From Phytophthora colocasiae (taxonomy: Eukaryota > Oomycota > Peronosporomycetes > Peronosporales > Peronosporaceae): a stretch of DNA of 64,000 nt. The notes under the pieces are model-generated. The model had not been told where the DNA came from, did not search any database, and was given only the letters and a program-made list of their open reading frames with translations. How positions within the stretch are numbered: position 1 is the stretch's first letter; every line of letters begins with the position of its first letter. Below are positions 30,843 to 43,135 of the stretch, in pieces. The stretch spans positions 558,001-622,000 of the forward strand of contig JAGKQI010000073.1 of assembly GCA_018806915.1 (NCBI GenBank). The letters are read 5' to 3'. The translations under genes and the position numbers were made by a program.

Positions 30843-33744
30843 ATGGAGAACCCGCACTACGTGTCTGCTCCGTCCACTCCACTCGGGGCGAAATCGCCCA
30901 AGCCAACCGCCACCAAGCTTTTCAGTACATTACCGAATCCACCTCGATGCTGTCTATCATGGTGGTGCAGTGGTTGCAGCCCCTGGTCGTTCTAGGATCC
31001 AAGCACGTTCTCGAAAAGGAAGATATCTGGCCCATTTGCCCTGTCGATTCGTGCGAAGCACTCGAAATCCGCTTCCAAAAGGTATACAACCCCCACAACA
31101 AGTTGCCGTTCGGGTTCTCCCCTGTCGCAATGGCCTTCCTAAGCACATTCAAGCACGAAATCATCGTAGTTCTAAGTAACTGCTTGCTCTACATCTTCGC
31201 ACTGTCCGTGCAGTCGTATGTGGTGCAAGCGGTACTACAGTTTTTAGCTGGCGAAGAGAACTTCTTCCATGTGAGTAGTGGCTACTGGTTGTTGGCTATC
31301 ATGGCGGTCGCGTCCATTCTCGCGGTTGGTTCGCTGAACTATGCCTTCTTTGTGTCATCCAGAACGGGCGCTAACATGCGCTCGTTGGTCATGGATCTCG
31401 TGTACCAGAAATCGTTGCGGCTTTCATGCGTAGCCCGTCAAGAATACTCGACAGGGGAAGTTTTGACTCTCATGAGTGTAGACACCGAACGAGTCTTCAC
31501 CGTCATGATGGAGAGTCCGTGGATGGTGGTCGGACCTGTGAGCTTCCTCATCTCCGTCGTCCTCGTTGGATTCCTCTTCGACTTCACCTCAGCGGCAGGT
31601 GGGGCTGTCACTTTGATCGTGATCAGTACTGTATCCGTGCTGTTCGGCAATAACATCGCGCGGATCCAGCATGATCTACTCGGAGTGATCGACGATCGAG
31701 TGAAAGTCACGTCCGAGGCTTTACAAGGTATCCGTGTCATGAAGTTTTACGCGTGGGAGGAATCACTCGCCCATCGCGTGGAGAAGATTCGAGCCCAGGA
31801 GATTGCACTACTGCGCAAATTCCACCTGTACCAGGTGGTTAACACCGTGATGTTGTTCCTCACGCCAGCGTTCCTGTCTGGAGTCACCTTGGGGATTTAT
31901 CTCGCTCTGAATGGCACCATCTCGGTTATTGACGCCTTCACGCTCATCGCGATGGTCAATATCTGCCGTACCGCGTTGATCCAACTGCCTGTAGCCATCG
32001 CATCCTTCTCCCAGGCTCGAATTGCATTTGCCCGCATTGACCATTACCTGTCCAGTGACGAGTACAGTGGCAGATTGCTTGAAAGCAGTGCAAATCCAGG
32101 TTTGGGCAGTATATCTGTACGTGGAGCCGACTTTGAGTGGCCTTTACCTAGCAGAACGGCTGATGTCGTGGTAGTCACTGCTGCACTTGGAGGCGACGAG
32201 GTGTCGGTGTCCACGCACACGTTGAGAGACGCGTCCGAACTCAATTTTGACGTAGACTACAGCCGTCTCAGCTGCAGTGAGAGTATGAGGACATCGATGG
32301 TTGGTTTGGGACGACCTGGAGGAGAACAACAGAACTTCCGACTCGAAGGCGTGAATCTGGAAATTGACGCTGGTTCGCTCGTGATGATTGTCGGTACTGT
32401 GGGTGCTGGCAAGTCCAGTCTACTGAATGCTTTACTTGGTGAGATGACGCTGAAAAGAGGTTCCTTCAACCTGAACGGTGCTATCTCGTACGTGAGCCAG
32501 GAGACGTGGATCCGCAACCAAACCGTTCGAGACAACATCCTGTTCGGGGAACCATTCGACGCCGAGCGATACGAAATGGTGTTGAAAGCGTCCGAACTCA
32601 TGATGGACCTTCACGCTCTACCTCACGGAGATCGCACGGAGATCGGAGAACGCGGTATCAACTTGAGTGGCGGCCAAAATGCTCGTGTGGCTGTAGCTCG
32701 TGCCATGTATCGGTCGCACTACGATGTTCTACTGCTGGACGACCCACTGAGCGCTGTGGATCCTCATGTAGCGCACGGCATCTTTGACAAGTGCATTTTG
32801 GGTCTGGCCGGGACGAAGACGCGCATCTTGGTGTTGAACAGCCACTACGATCTCCTTAGTCATGCTGACAAGGTCCTGGTAGTACGCAACGGAGCCATTG
32901 CCGGCGACGGAACATATGAGGAAGTGATGGCAATGTTTCCCGAGCTGAGTATGACACATGACGCGACAGTCGGAAGTAGTGAAGGGAAGGCACAGCAAGG
33001 CAAACAAGCGCCAGCTGAAAAGACAACGGACGCGACTGTGTCGAAGCTTGATGAAGAGGAAGAAGACATCCGACAGCTTATCCAGGAGGAAGACCGTATC
33101 CGAGGCACAGTGACAAGCACAGTGTACAAGACCTACTTCGACGAGTCTGGGATGAATGGCCTCGTGGTTATCTTTCTCATCATCGTCTTCTACACGGTCA
33201 GTCAAGCTGTGCGTGTTGTTGTGGACTGGTGGCCAGGTTACTGGGCCAAGAACATGCCCAAACCGGATTACTCAGGTGAATCATTCGCGTTGTGGTACGT
33301 GGGTTTAATCGTACTTGCTACCCTTCTGACCCTCGGTCGAGCCTTGTACATGACGGAGACTTGCGTTCGAACGTCTAAGAACCTGCACAACGAGCTGTTC
33401 CGTCGGGTCCTGGCTGCTCCGGTGAATCGCTACTTTGACGTCACGCCAGTAGGTCGCGTACTCAACCGCTTCTCCAATGATCTCGACCTGCTCGACTCGT
33501 CCCTACCGAAAGACTACCAGATCTTAGTGCAGCACTCGTCGATGGCGTTGGGTTCCCTCGTTGTATCGGCCTTTGCGAGCTACTGGATCGCCGTGGCGTA
33601 CATTCCAATCATCGTCGTTTTCTTCGTTACTGGCCAGTACTTTAAGAAGACAAGCTGTGAGGTCAAGCGGCTCGAAGGTGTCACGCGCACTCCGGTCTAC
33701 AACCTCTTCAGTGAGACGCTCTCGGGATTGCAGACCATTCGTGC
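30843..33744 (+). pseudogene. ABC-C (MRP-like) transporter ABC2, first part
   Basis: Starts at ATG 30843 (MENPHYVSAPSTPLGAKSPK). A one-base deletion at about 30930-30945 shifts the frame; from there WLQPLVVLGSKHVLEKEDIW continues. TMD1 follows (about 31130-32030), then NBD1 with Walker A GTVGAGKSSLLNAL (about residue 519), signature NLSGGQNARVAVARAM and Walker B VLLLDDPLSAVD, an acidic linker (KLDEEEEDIRQLIQEED) and the first part of TMD2. It is cut at IRA by the Gypsy C LTR (33745); the protein resumes at 44788. ATG to stop across both parts is 4001 bp, one base short of 1334 codons, consistent with the single deletion. Likely role: export or vacuolar uptake of organic anions. Confidence 0.9.
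33029..33744 (+). repeat. 716-bp direct repeat, copy 1 (ABC2 coding)
   Basis: Identical by eye to 44072-44787. It covers the NBD1-TMD2 linker and the first TMD2 helices, ending exactly at the Gypsy C insertion point. Confidence 0.9.
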
Positions 33745-34689
33745 TGTAATATGCCTGACTTGCAGAAGGGCGCGGATCTGGGATCTACCGTCCCACAGCA
33801 GCCAAGGCATGGAAGAATCCTACCAGTGACTTCGAAGTGGCTCGCTGGAGCACCAATGAGAGAGACGCTCGCGAACATGCAGGCAGACAGGCCTACGTTG
33901 AAGCTACGACTGACTGGGATGCCAGACGAACGCAATGGCGGACTGGACAGTCAGTCTCGAATCGACCGGGTGGGAAGCAGTTGCGAATTGACCAAGTAGG
34001 AAGGAGTCGCGAGACCCACTCCAAACGACGAACGACCAGTGAAGTGTAGCTGAAGGTGGAGACAACCACAAGTGGAACCTGAGGGAACTGCTTACAAACG
34101 ACGAACGAAGCCAGTGGCTAAGAGCTACTGAAGGTTGAGACAACAACGAGTGGCGTCCAACGGGACCGCTCTAAACGACGAACGAAGTGGAGACAACCAC
34201 GAGTGGAGTCCGAGGACCCGCTCTAAACGACGAACGAAGTCAGTAGCGAGCGAGCTGCTGCATAGCTGAGCGACCAGGCGGATCAGTAGAACTAGTTGGG
34301 TTCTCAGGCGGTGGCGTCTGTGGCAGCCAATAGCGGACAACGGTTCGATTGGTACGGCCCGAAGCAGGTGTCACGGGACTGAGGGACAACCAGGGAAGCT
34401 GTATACGTTTACGTCTGAAAGCGCAGGCACGAACGAAAGAGACGAACGAAAGAGACGAACGAAAGGGACGAACGAAAGAGACGAGCGTAGTGTATATTCA
34501 CATACGTTAATATAAGTAGGCAAGTTCTTCGTTGACGAACGACGAACGAGCCGGCGCGGTGAACCGAGCCAGGAGACGACCAGTTGACGTTGAAGAGTGT
34601 CCTTCGACACCCGATCCTTGGGCACACCACCCAGCGCAGCACACGAGCGACGACCCACTGACTGGCAGTGAGAGAATAAACCTGTTACA
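33745..34689 (+). repeat. 5' LTR of Gypsy C
   Basis: TGTAATATGCC ... CCTGTTACA, 945 bp. It holds four 13-bp tandem repeats (acgaacgaaagag type, 34429-34480) and several scattered copies of acgacgaacga, plus a possible TATA region (gttaatataagtag, about 34507). Confidence 0.95.
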
Positions 34690-34745
34690 TGGTGGTCATA
34701 CAGGGGCCTTCTCTTATTGTCTCACGTCAGCCGAAACGCACGAGG

Positions 34746-37126
34746 ATGCCAACTAAAACGCGAGAGACAGCACGGACACGAGTCACGAGGAAGAAAGCGA
34801 CGCGATCGCAAAGCTCGAGAAGAGGACAGTCTCGACGCCGTGATGAGGCTATTAATGAAGGTGCCGTAGGCGACCGGAACAGTAGTGACGAAGCGACGAT
34901 CAGTCCTGATGAGTACGAAGACAAACGTGCTGTACCCGCAGAAGAAGAAGACGAGTCAGCCGTCATGACGAGGAGCCAAGCACGAAAGGAGTGGGAGGAA
35001 GCAGAGCGCTTCTTGGCTACAGCTGCCGCCTCGGGAGACGGACAGACAACATTTAGCAGTGGACAAGAACTCATTAGCGCTGTACTGGGAGAACTCCCGA
35101 TGCACCCGGAAGACGAGCAGTCACGAGTGGCTGGACTGGATGCCGCTCCAGGCGCTGAAACCGCTAACGATGTGGCCGATGCACACGATGACGATGAGCC
35201 AGTACGAGGAAATGCGCCACATGCAGCCGAGGATGACCCTGATGACGACGTTCCCGTACATCCACCCTCAGAAATGGAAACCATAGCGACAGCACTTCAA
35301 GAGCTCCGTGAAGAAGTTCGGCAGCTACGGTTGAGGCGTGAATCTGGACCTAGGCAGTCTGCAGAGAACGAAGATCGTGATCGGCAGGTGCATCGACCCC
35401 TTCAGCAGAATGTACGGCGAGATTATGACGAAGATGCACGACGAGTGAACCGACGTAGGTCACAAGGGCGGGAACGAAGAGAGAGATCGCAAGGTCGGCG
35501 AGAGGTGCCTCCAAGACGACAACCGGAACGACAACGACGAGAACAACCGGGAGGTGACGGGCAACCCTCCTCCTCCAGCAGTGAAAGCGACTCCGATGAT
35601 CACGGAAGACGCGACGCCGGACGAAGACAACGGCGACGAAGCAGCTCTGAAGACAGTTCCACTGACGAATCAGAAAGAGACGCACGGATTGAACAGCGCC
35701 GGGAACGTCACGAGCAACGAGAACCGCGAGGGGGAAGACGACGAGACCAACGCGGATCACCACGACGCGAGCGACGCCGAGAGCGTCATGAAGCACGTGG
35801 GCGACGAAGAGGTAATGTCAAGGATCTGGAACTGCCAACGTTCACCCCTACGACTGGAGCGACGGTATCCACTTGGACGGACCGCATCGATTTGGCGTTG
35901 CAGGGCGCTAAGGAATCAGGACGTGGAGAGTGGAGTGATCATGCGCTTTACTTTATCCTGGGAACAAGCTCATGGGCGAAGCCGCAAGTTGGTGGGTAGA
36001 CTTCAATCGCAGACTGACAGACAATCAACGCACGTGGACACATCTGAAGCAGGCTCTATTACGGCGGTATGGACCGAAGGAGGATATCTCACTAGCGGAA
36101 TATCGAGTGAACACCAGGTCAAGAGGTGCGAAGGAATCACATGCTGATTACGCAGCCGCTCTACGGAAAGCAGCAGGACGAAGCCGTGTAAGTGAACGCG
36201 TATTGATGGCACAATTCTACCGCGGCATGGACAAAACTACGCGTCAGTTGGTGAAGCAGCAGGAACCAGAAAATCTGGAAGAAGCGGTGATCAAAGCAAC
36301 GGAAATCGATGACCCGATGGAAAACCTTTCGCAACTGGCACCAACTGGACAAACGACGACGACGGCGGCGACTGAAACGGCAGCCACGGATGGTATCGCG
36401 GCGAGGACGGTGACTTTGCCAGGCGTGGGTAGTGTGTATGTCCCGGTATCTGGTACCGTAGAAGGAATCAAAAATTACGCAGCTGTGGATCCAGATGGCC
36501 TCGTCCTCTATACGAATCCGAAAGGGGCGTGGAACATCATAACCGGGAAGTACGAGTTGCCGGCAGGAAGGAAGTGAAATTCGCGATACTGGGCAGAGCC
36601 TACGGTTCAGAAACGTACGAAAGCGAGGAAGGCGGACAACCGGCGCGACGAACGGAAGCAGCGAGCGCGGCGAGACGTAGAATCTTCGGACGACGAGGAA
36701 CGGGACACGCAGTCTCGCAAAGCGAGCAAGCAACGGCGTACGACGGACACCAGCGAGGAGGAGTACGAGCTGAAGTCCCGGAAGAAAGCAAAACCGAAGC
36801 GTACAGTGCATTCTAGTGACGAAGAAGGAGATGCGAAGCCCCAGAAGAAGTTGAAGGCGGCAGTACGGCAAGTGTTAGCAGAAGAAGGCCAGAAACAACG
36901 AACCTCGAAGAAGTCGCCACCGAGCGAGACCAGTTGTCGGATCTGTGGGCAGAGCGGTCATTGGGCTGCATACTGCACCGTCGGACCAAAGTGTTATGCG
37001 TGTAGCAAGCATGGGCACATGGCGCGAGACTGTCCAGACCCCAAAGCCAAGGCCAGGAATGACGAGTACATGGCTAAGCGGAAGGAGGCACTAAAGTCAG
37101 CGGAAAACGGGAACGGGACGTCGTAG
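34746..37126 (+). pseudogene. Gypsy C gag
   Basis: Start ATG 34746 (MPTKTRETARTRVTRKKA). The N-terminal 380 residues are strongly charged (acidic block, then Arg/Glu/Ser-rich). The capsid-like region starts near 35830 (VSTWTDRIDLALQGA) and, after a one-base loss near 35960, continues GEAASWWVDFNRRLTDNQRT, FYRGMDKTTRQLVKQQEPEN. An in-frame TGA at 36575-36577 interrupts; the same frame then continues to two zinc knuckles, CRICGQSGHWAAYC and CYACSKHGHMARDC (about 36940-37040), ending at 37126. Two lesions in total separate it from an intact gag. Confidence 0.85.
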
Positions 37127-37167
37127 GGGGAGTACGATGTCCGAGAAATGCCCGGGATCCCCAGCAA

Positions 37168-40100
37168 GTGGCAGACGTGAACTGGAAAGCAACGACGACA
37201 GCAATCACGGACACCATAAGCCTACCGAGCACCGAGTCGAGTATGGACGAGCGAACGAAGAATGACGAGGAGCATGAACGGAAGAAGTGCAAGATGAATG
37301 ATGGCACGATGACGAACAATGAATTGACGGGCGGCCAGACGACACGAAATTGGTCGACTCTGAATGGGAATGACAAGACACCGGTCAAGAAAGTGACGGA
37401 CGAACTACTGAAGGACGCGACGGAAGAGGATGTCGAGCGATCTGCCCGATATGTGTCGACTACGCGCCCGACAATGGTAGCTGTGCGATACCTACGTGCC
37501 AATCGTGAAGATGAAGAACGAGAATGGAGTGCCAACACCGCCAACAGCAACGTTTGTGAGGACGGAACTGGAGGGGGCGAGCACAAAAGGAGAACTGGAG
37601 GGGGCGCGAAAGAGCGTTCTGATGGCGACGGAGTTACGAGTGACCCAAATGACGAGAAGACTAACATGGGTGTAGTGACGGCACCAGATACGAGCGTGGC
37701 GACGGAGGTGAACTCGAGTAACAGTACTGATGAACAGAATGAACACATGAGGAGTGGCCAGTCGTTGACGAGTGGTAGTACGGAAGCCACTAGCGCAGTG
37801 AATGATCCGGCGCAAGGTCTGGACGTAGCTAGTCTTCGGAAGACACGGAAAACTGCAAGGAAGATCGCTAAACGACTGAAAGCGAAGGCGCGATTGGCTC
37901 GGCAACGACGCGATAAACAAGAAGTTGAAGCCGAACGAACAGTTGTAGCAGCGGCGCTAAACAGTAAGAGGCGTGAAGAAGCGAATGCAGCATGGGAAGC
38001 GTTCGAATTACGCAAACAACGACGGCAATTGGAAGGCGAAGACCTCACAGAAAGAAACGTGCGATCTCTGGACACTGCACGTGTAAGTTTAGTGAAACAA
38101 CGACGGTCAACACAAGTACCTACCAGTGAACGGCGTGAAGATCTGGTGGAATACGTTGGAGCCGACGATGGACTGCCGACAGCTTTAATGAACGTGAATG
38201 GCGAATTTCGGCAAGTGAAGCTCGATAGTGGTGCGCGATACACCGTGGCAGGCACAGACTGGATGAAGTACGGTGATCGAGTATCTAACGAAGCTCCCGT
38301 TGATTACGTAGAAGGCATTGGAGGATTTCTGCTGGATGTTATTGGTGTGTGGCGGTTTACCTTCAAAACGGTGTTCGACGAAGAATTAACGACCGATGCA
38401 TGCATTATTGCTGGCTGTGGAAACGAATTCCTACTGGGAGTGGATTTCATGCAAGCACGAGGGGCAACTATGGACTTTCAGCGACAAGAAGTCCGATATG
38501 CCGAAGGAGAACGAACAGTGGTAATTCCGTTCAAAACTCATGATGGCGACGGAGCCGGTAGAGTTGCAACAGTAAGGATGATTAGTCGCACGGAGATCGC
38601 TGGGAATACGGTGATGCCAGTGGAGGTAGCCGTTCCTGCTGAGAATGGTGAACGAGGTGTGTTCCTACCGACGAAGCACATTGGATCGGTACTGTTAGCC
38701 GCGACGGTGACAACCGCGAGAAATGGAAGGGCGTGGATACCCGCTATCAATACGAATGCCAAGTCCGCGAAGATCCCAAACAAGAAACAGCTCGGAACGT
38801 GGATACCCGTTGACGATGATGTAGAGATCCTCACGATGAATGGGCAACTAGATACGGAACGAGTAGAAAACTGGCTGAGCGAACTTGGAGACTGTGAGAC
38901 GCCACTCCTGAATGAGAACGAAGTGGATATTGGCAGCGATGACCCGAAGTCGAAAGAGTTGGTTTTGAAGTTATTACGGGCTTACCGATCATTGATGACG
39001 AACACTAGTGAGTGCCCACCTACAACGACGTTAGATGTTCACCATCACATTGACACAGGGACAGCTTCACCAATTATGCTCAAACGAAGACGCCAGGCAC
39101 AAACGGATGACGGTATCATTGACGACAACGTAGAAAAGATGCTGAAGGCTGGCGTAATTGAAGAAGGCAATGGCGGATGGGGATTCCCAGTGGTTCTGGT
39201 ACGGAAGAAGGACGGAGAAGTACGTTTTTGTGTCGATTACAGAGCTCTCAACAAGATCACTAAGAAGGATGTTTACCCTCTTCCGCGAATTGACGAAACT
39301 TTGGAGGCATTAGGTGGTGCCTTGTTGTTCACAACGTTGGATCTTCGAGCAAGTTATTGGCAGATCCTAGTAGCACCTGAAGATCGTGACAAGACAGCTT
39401 TCACCACTAAGAGAGGGCTGTACCGGTTTGTACGAATGCCCTTCGGATTAACGAATGCACCATCGACATTTCAACGACTAATGAATGGAGTGTTAAGGGG
39501 CCTTACTTGGTCTACTTGTTTGGTGTATCTAGACGACATCGTAGTTTTTACGCGAGGTGGCATCGAGCGACACATTGTAGAATTAGCTGCGGTGTTAGAA
39601 CGGTTGGAGAGAGCGGGGCTTACACTCAAACTGAAGAAGTGCAAATTCGCGACCCAAACAATGGAGTACTTGGGCCACGAACTCAGCAGCGACGGAGTTA
39701 GACCATTGGACCGGTTAGTTTCTGCGGTACGAGACTTCCCGACGCCTAGCGATGCTGTAGAAGCGAAGAGGTTTGCTCACTTGGCTGGTTATTATCGACG
39801 ATTCGTTAGTGGATTTGGTACGATCATGGCGCCTATCACGAAGCTGTTACGGAAAAGCGTTGCCTGGGAATGGGGAGATGCACAGAAGACAGCTTTCGAA
39901 CGCGTGAAGGACATATTAACTGCGAAGCCTCTGCTCATTTACCCAGACTTTCGGCTACCATTTCGAGTAGTGACAGACGCGAGTAAGGTTGGATTGGGTG
40001 CATGTCTGATGCAGGATCAAGGTGAAGGTTGGCAACCAGTAGCGTTCGCCAGTAAAGTGAACAGTGAGACAGAAGGAAAGTACGGGATCACGGAGTTGGA

Positions 40101-40608
40101 ATGTTTTGCTGTCGTGTGGGCCATTAAGCTCTTCAGGCCTTACCTGTATGGACGCAAGTTCGAGATCATCACGGATCATGCTGCGTTAAAATGGCTGATG
40201 ACGAGTCCACACTTAACTGGAAAACTGCATCGATGGGCACTTACCTTGCAAGAATTTGATTTCGAAGTGCACTATCGACCGGGCCCCACGAATGTGGTCG
40301 CCGATGCATTATCGAGGGCGCCAGTAGCAGCTACGGTACGAGCAGCGATAGGAAGGCAACGACGAGCGCGACGAGAGAAGCCATCACGAACGACCCAACG
40401 AACCGTCATGAACACGGGCGAGGTTACGCGGATGGAAGTTGCAACGCACGACGAACACACGACGGGTGCTCTAGAACCGGTGACGAACGACCAGAGCAAG
40501 GGAAGCGAGTACGCCGGACGAAGAAGTAAGCGCGGTAATCGAGCAATTAGTCAGCACGATCGTGGATGCCACTGTGGAACCTCCGGGTTCAACAGAGCCA
40601 AAGCGTAA
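37168..40608 (+). pseudogene. Gypsy C protease, reverse transcriptase, RNase H
   Basis: Long open stretch (1146 codons; the frame opens at a GTG, so the true start is earlier or reached by frameshift from gag or from ATG 37138). It has a charged N-terminal third, then the protease with VKLDSGARYTVAG (D-S-G at about 38221) and NEFLLGVDFMQ; RT with RFCVDYRALNKITKKDVYPL, FTTLDLRASYWQI, RFVRMPFGLTNAPSTFQRLM and the active site LVYLDDIVVF (about 39520); and RNase H with VVTDASKVGLGACLMQ, ITELECFAVVWAI and IITDHAALKWL. RT and RNase H look complete with all catalytic motifs, so this is the best preserved element ORF in the window. The frame is lost at about 40560-40608. Confidence 0.85.
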
Positions 40609-42700
40609 CGAGGAAAGGAGACGTCGAGCAGGGCGACCAAAAGGCAAACGACCAGCGAAGTCCGCAACGAACAACGCTGAACGCCCGATGACGAGAGGTG
40701 AAAAACGTAGGAGAGAACAGGCGGCGATCAAAGAATCGTTGGTGTCGGACGAAGGGAGCCTGACGCGAGAAAACCCGGCGACGGTAATGACGCAACTACC
40801 ATAAGAACAGATGAAGTAGCCGTCACAATGATTCCAGCACCGGGACCGACGACGACTATGGTAACTTCCAGCAGTCAGACCGGCAACGAAGAGAGCATTA
40901 ATGACGGGAGTGGCTGAAGTGACGGAACGTGCAACGGTGGGTTCAGCAGCGACGGACACGACGGCACCAGCACCATTGGCAGTATCAACGGTGACGTCGA
41001 GATCAGCGACTACTACGAGAACGTCGGAAACACCATCAGCAACGACGGGAACCACTCCAGCCACGGAACCAACGGCGAATAGAGCGATAGCAGCAACGAC
41101 GAGTGACAGCACCAATAGGAAACGGAAGCAACGAAAGACGGTGACTTGGGCCGACGGCATGTCAAGTGGCGGTGATAAGTCAGGCGAAGTACGAACGGAC
41201 CCAAAGACGAGTACGAAAGCGACGCGTTCCGGGATTGCCCGTGATGACGGGAGGATGACACGAGAATCGGGAGAAGGTGTGAGTGATTCACCACGTCCAG
41301 CTACGGATGATGATGCAAGAAGCTACGAACTCGACGCAGTACGGCGGAACCCCATTGAAGACGAAACGGATGACACCTTGCAGCCACGTGCAAGACCTTC
41401 GAGTGGAGATTCACATCGAGAACGTGATGTAGCAGCCGTACGACGCCAACGAATGAAGGAACCAACGCTACAACTAACCGATGCAGAGATCATGGATGAA
41501 CAGTCGAAAAGTAAGATGGTACAGCAAATGTTACGAGCTGGAACTTTTCACGGACGGGCTATCAGTAAGGTGTTTGGCCTGGTTGTGATAGAGACGCCGA
41601 ATCAACGAAGGATTGTACTTCCACCAGCATTATGGGCAACGGTGTTCAAGGAGTGCCACGACAGCGTATGGTCAGGACATCTCCGTGCAGCTCACACGTA
41701 TGCGAGGATTGCGCAGCAGTATTGGTGGCCGAAGTTGAGAGACGAAGTGCGACGATGGGTACTCGGATGCCAGGAATGCGGAAGCCGAAAGGCGCGCCCA
41801 CGTGAAGTAGTGCCGCCATTACGAAGTATTCGAGGAGGTGATGTCGGTGACCGATGGGCACTTGATGTAGCAGGCCCGCTACCAGCTACTGACGGAGGAG
41901 AACGATACGTGATCGCCGCAGTGGAATATGTGACGCGTTATGCAGTTGCGATTGCAGTGAAAGACCATGCAGCAGAAAACATTGCCGAGTTTCTGATGGA
42001 AGCAGGTAGTGCTTCGGTTTGGACCATTTCGAGAGATTTTAACGGACGGTGCACCCGAGTTAGTGGGGAAAGTGATCGAAGAATTGGTGATACTGCTACA
42101 CGCACAGCAGATCAACCCGGTTCCCTACAGGCCACAAATGATAGGACTTGTAGAGAGATTTCACAGGACGTGGAAGGACTGTGTGGCAACCTACATGAGC
42201 GATGAACGACAACGAGACTGGGACACGTGGGTGGACTACGCCGTGTACGCGTATAACTCGGGACGTCACTCCACTGTGTTACTTTCGCCAAATGAACTGA
42301 TGATGGGACGACGGCTACGAGCTCCCAACGAACTTCTACGCGCTACACGAGTTACGGAGGCTGGTGATCTGGTTAAACATCATCAGAAGCTCTTGGATAC
42401 GTTGAAAGTTGCTCACGAATGTGCAGAACGAGCGAGAATACGAGAGCAGCAACGGCAAGCTCGTTACTACGATAGGAAAGTGCGCGTGAAACGAGAATTT
42501 TCGCCAGGTGATCGAGTTTGGATGTTCCGACCTCCGAGAGGCCCTAAAGCTTCCAAGTTCGTACATCAATGGATAGGACCTCTACGAGTAGTAGAATCGG
42601 CCGGTTACGAGAATTTCTTGGTTGAACGGGAGGATGACGGCCCAGAACACGAGCAATTTATAGCTCACGTGTCGTTTCTTGCGACGTATCGGCGACCGAC
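40562..42700 (+). pseudogene. Gypsy C integrase (frameshifted)
   Basis: A low-complexity Thr/Ala/Arg linker (40562-41440) with frame changes and a TAA at 40802-40804 precedes the integrase. Zinc region: HDSVWSGHLRAAHTYARI ... CQECGSRKAR (about 41660-41790). Core: DRWALDVAGPLPATDGGERY (first Asp), then after an extra base near 42010, EILTDGAPELVGKVIEEL (second Asp) and QMIGLVERFHRTWKD (Glu). The C-terminal SH3-like part reads FSPGDRVWMFRPPRGPKASK and HQWIGPLRVVESAGYENF. Confidence 0.85.
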
Positions 42701-42706
42701 GGTGCT

Positions 42707-43135
42707 TTGGAAGCAGCAGCTCGAGATCTGGAGGAGCAGCTTGAGTATGAAGATGAGTGCTCACGGAAAAACGATGACGAGGCGACAGAACCGACTGCAC
42801 GAGCAGCGACGGCTCTTGTTAACACAGCGATTCCGAGACGAGGTGAGAAACGAAATGCGACGGCAGTGGCAAACGAGGGCGTGGCCAACACCAACGACGA
42901 ACTCTTGGTGGAAGTTTGCCGACGACGAAGAAGAAACAGAGCTGGACAATACGTGTTGGAGTACCAGTTACGGCCCGCCGGTACACGAACGCAGCAGCAA
43001 CACGGAACTGGACACGGCAGTGGCCGACACGAATCAAATGACGGTGGAAGACGATGGTATTCTGTCGCTGAGTACGAAGACTTGTTTAACCGCGGCAAGG
43101 TCGTGGAAGACCTTGGAGTGGATGGAGGCGTGTAA
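42707..43135 (+). pseudogene. C-terminal module of Gypsy C pol
   Basis: In a frame shifted from the integrase: acidic linker (DLEEQLEYEDECSRKND), then VCRRRRRNRAGQYVLEYQL, WYSVAEYEDLFNRGKVVEDL and stop at 43133-43135, just inside the 3' LTR. The strand-turn-helix pattern and the position at the end of integrase resemble a divergent chromo-like module, but the family is uncertain. Confidence 0.5.

Noticed and set aside
36161..38255. Long - strand ORFs opposite Gypsy C gag/pol
   Set aside because: They shadow strongly coding + strand frames; composition is Ser/Arg/Val-rich mirror sequence without motifs.
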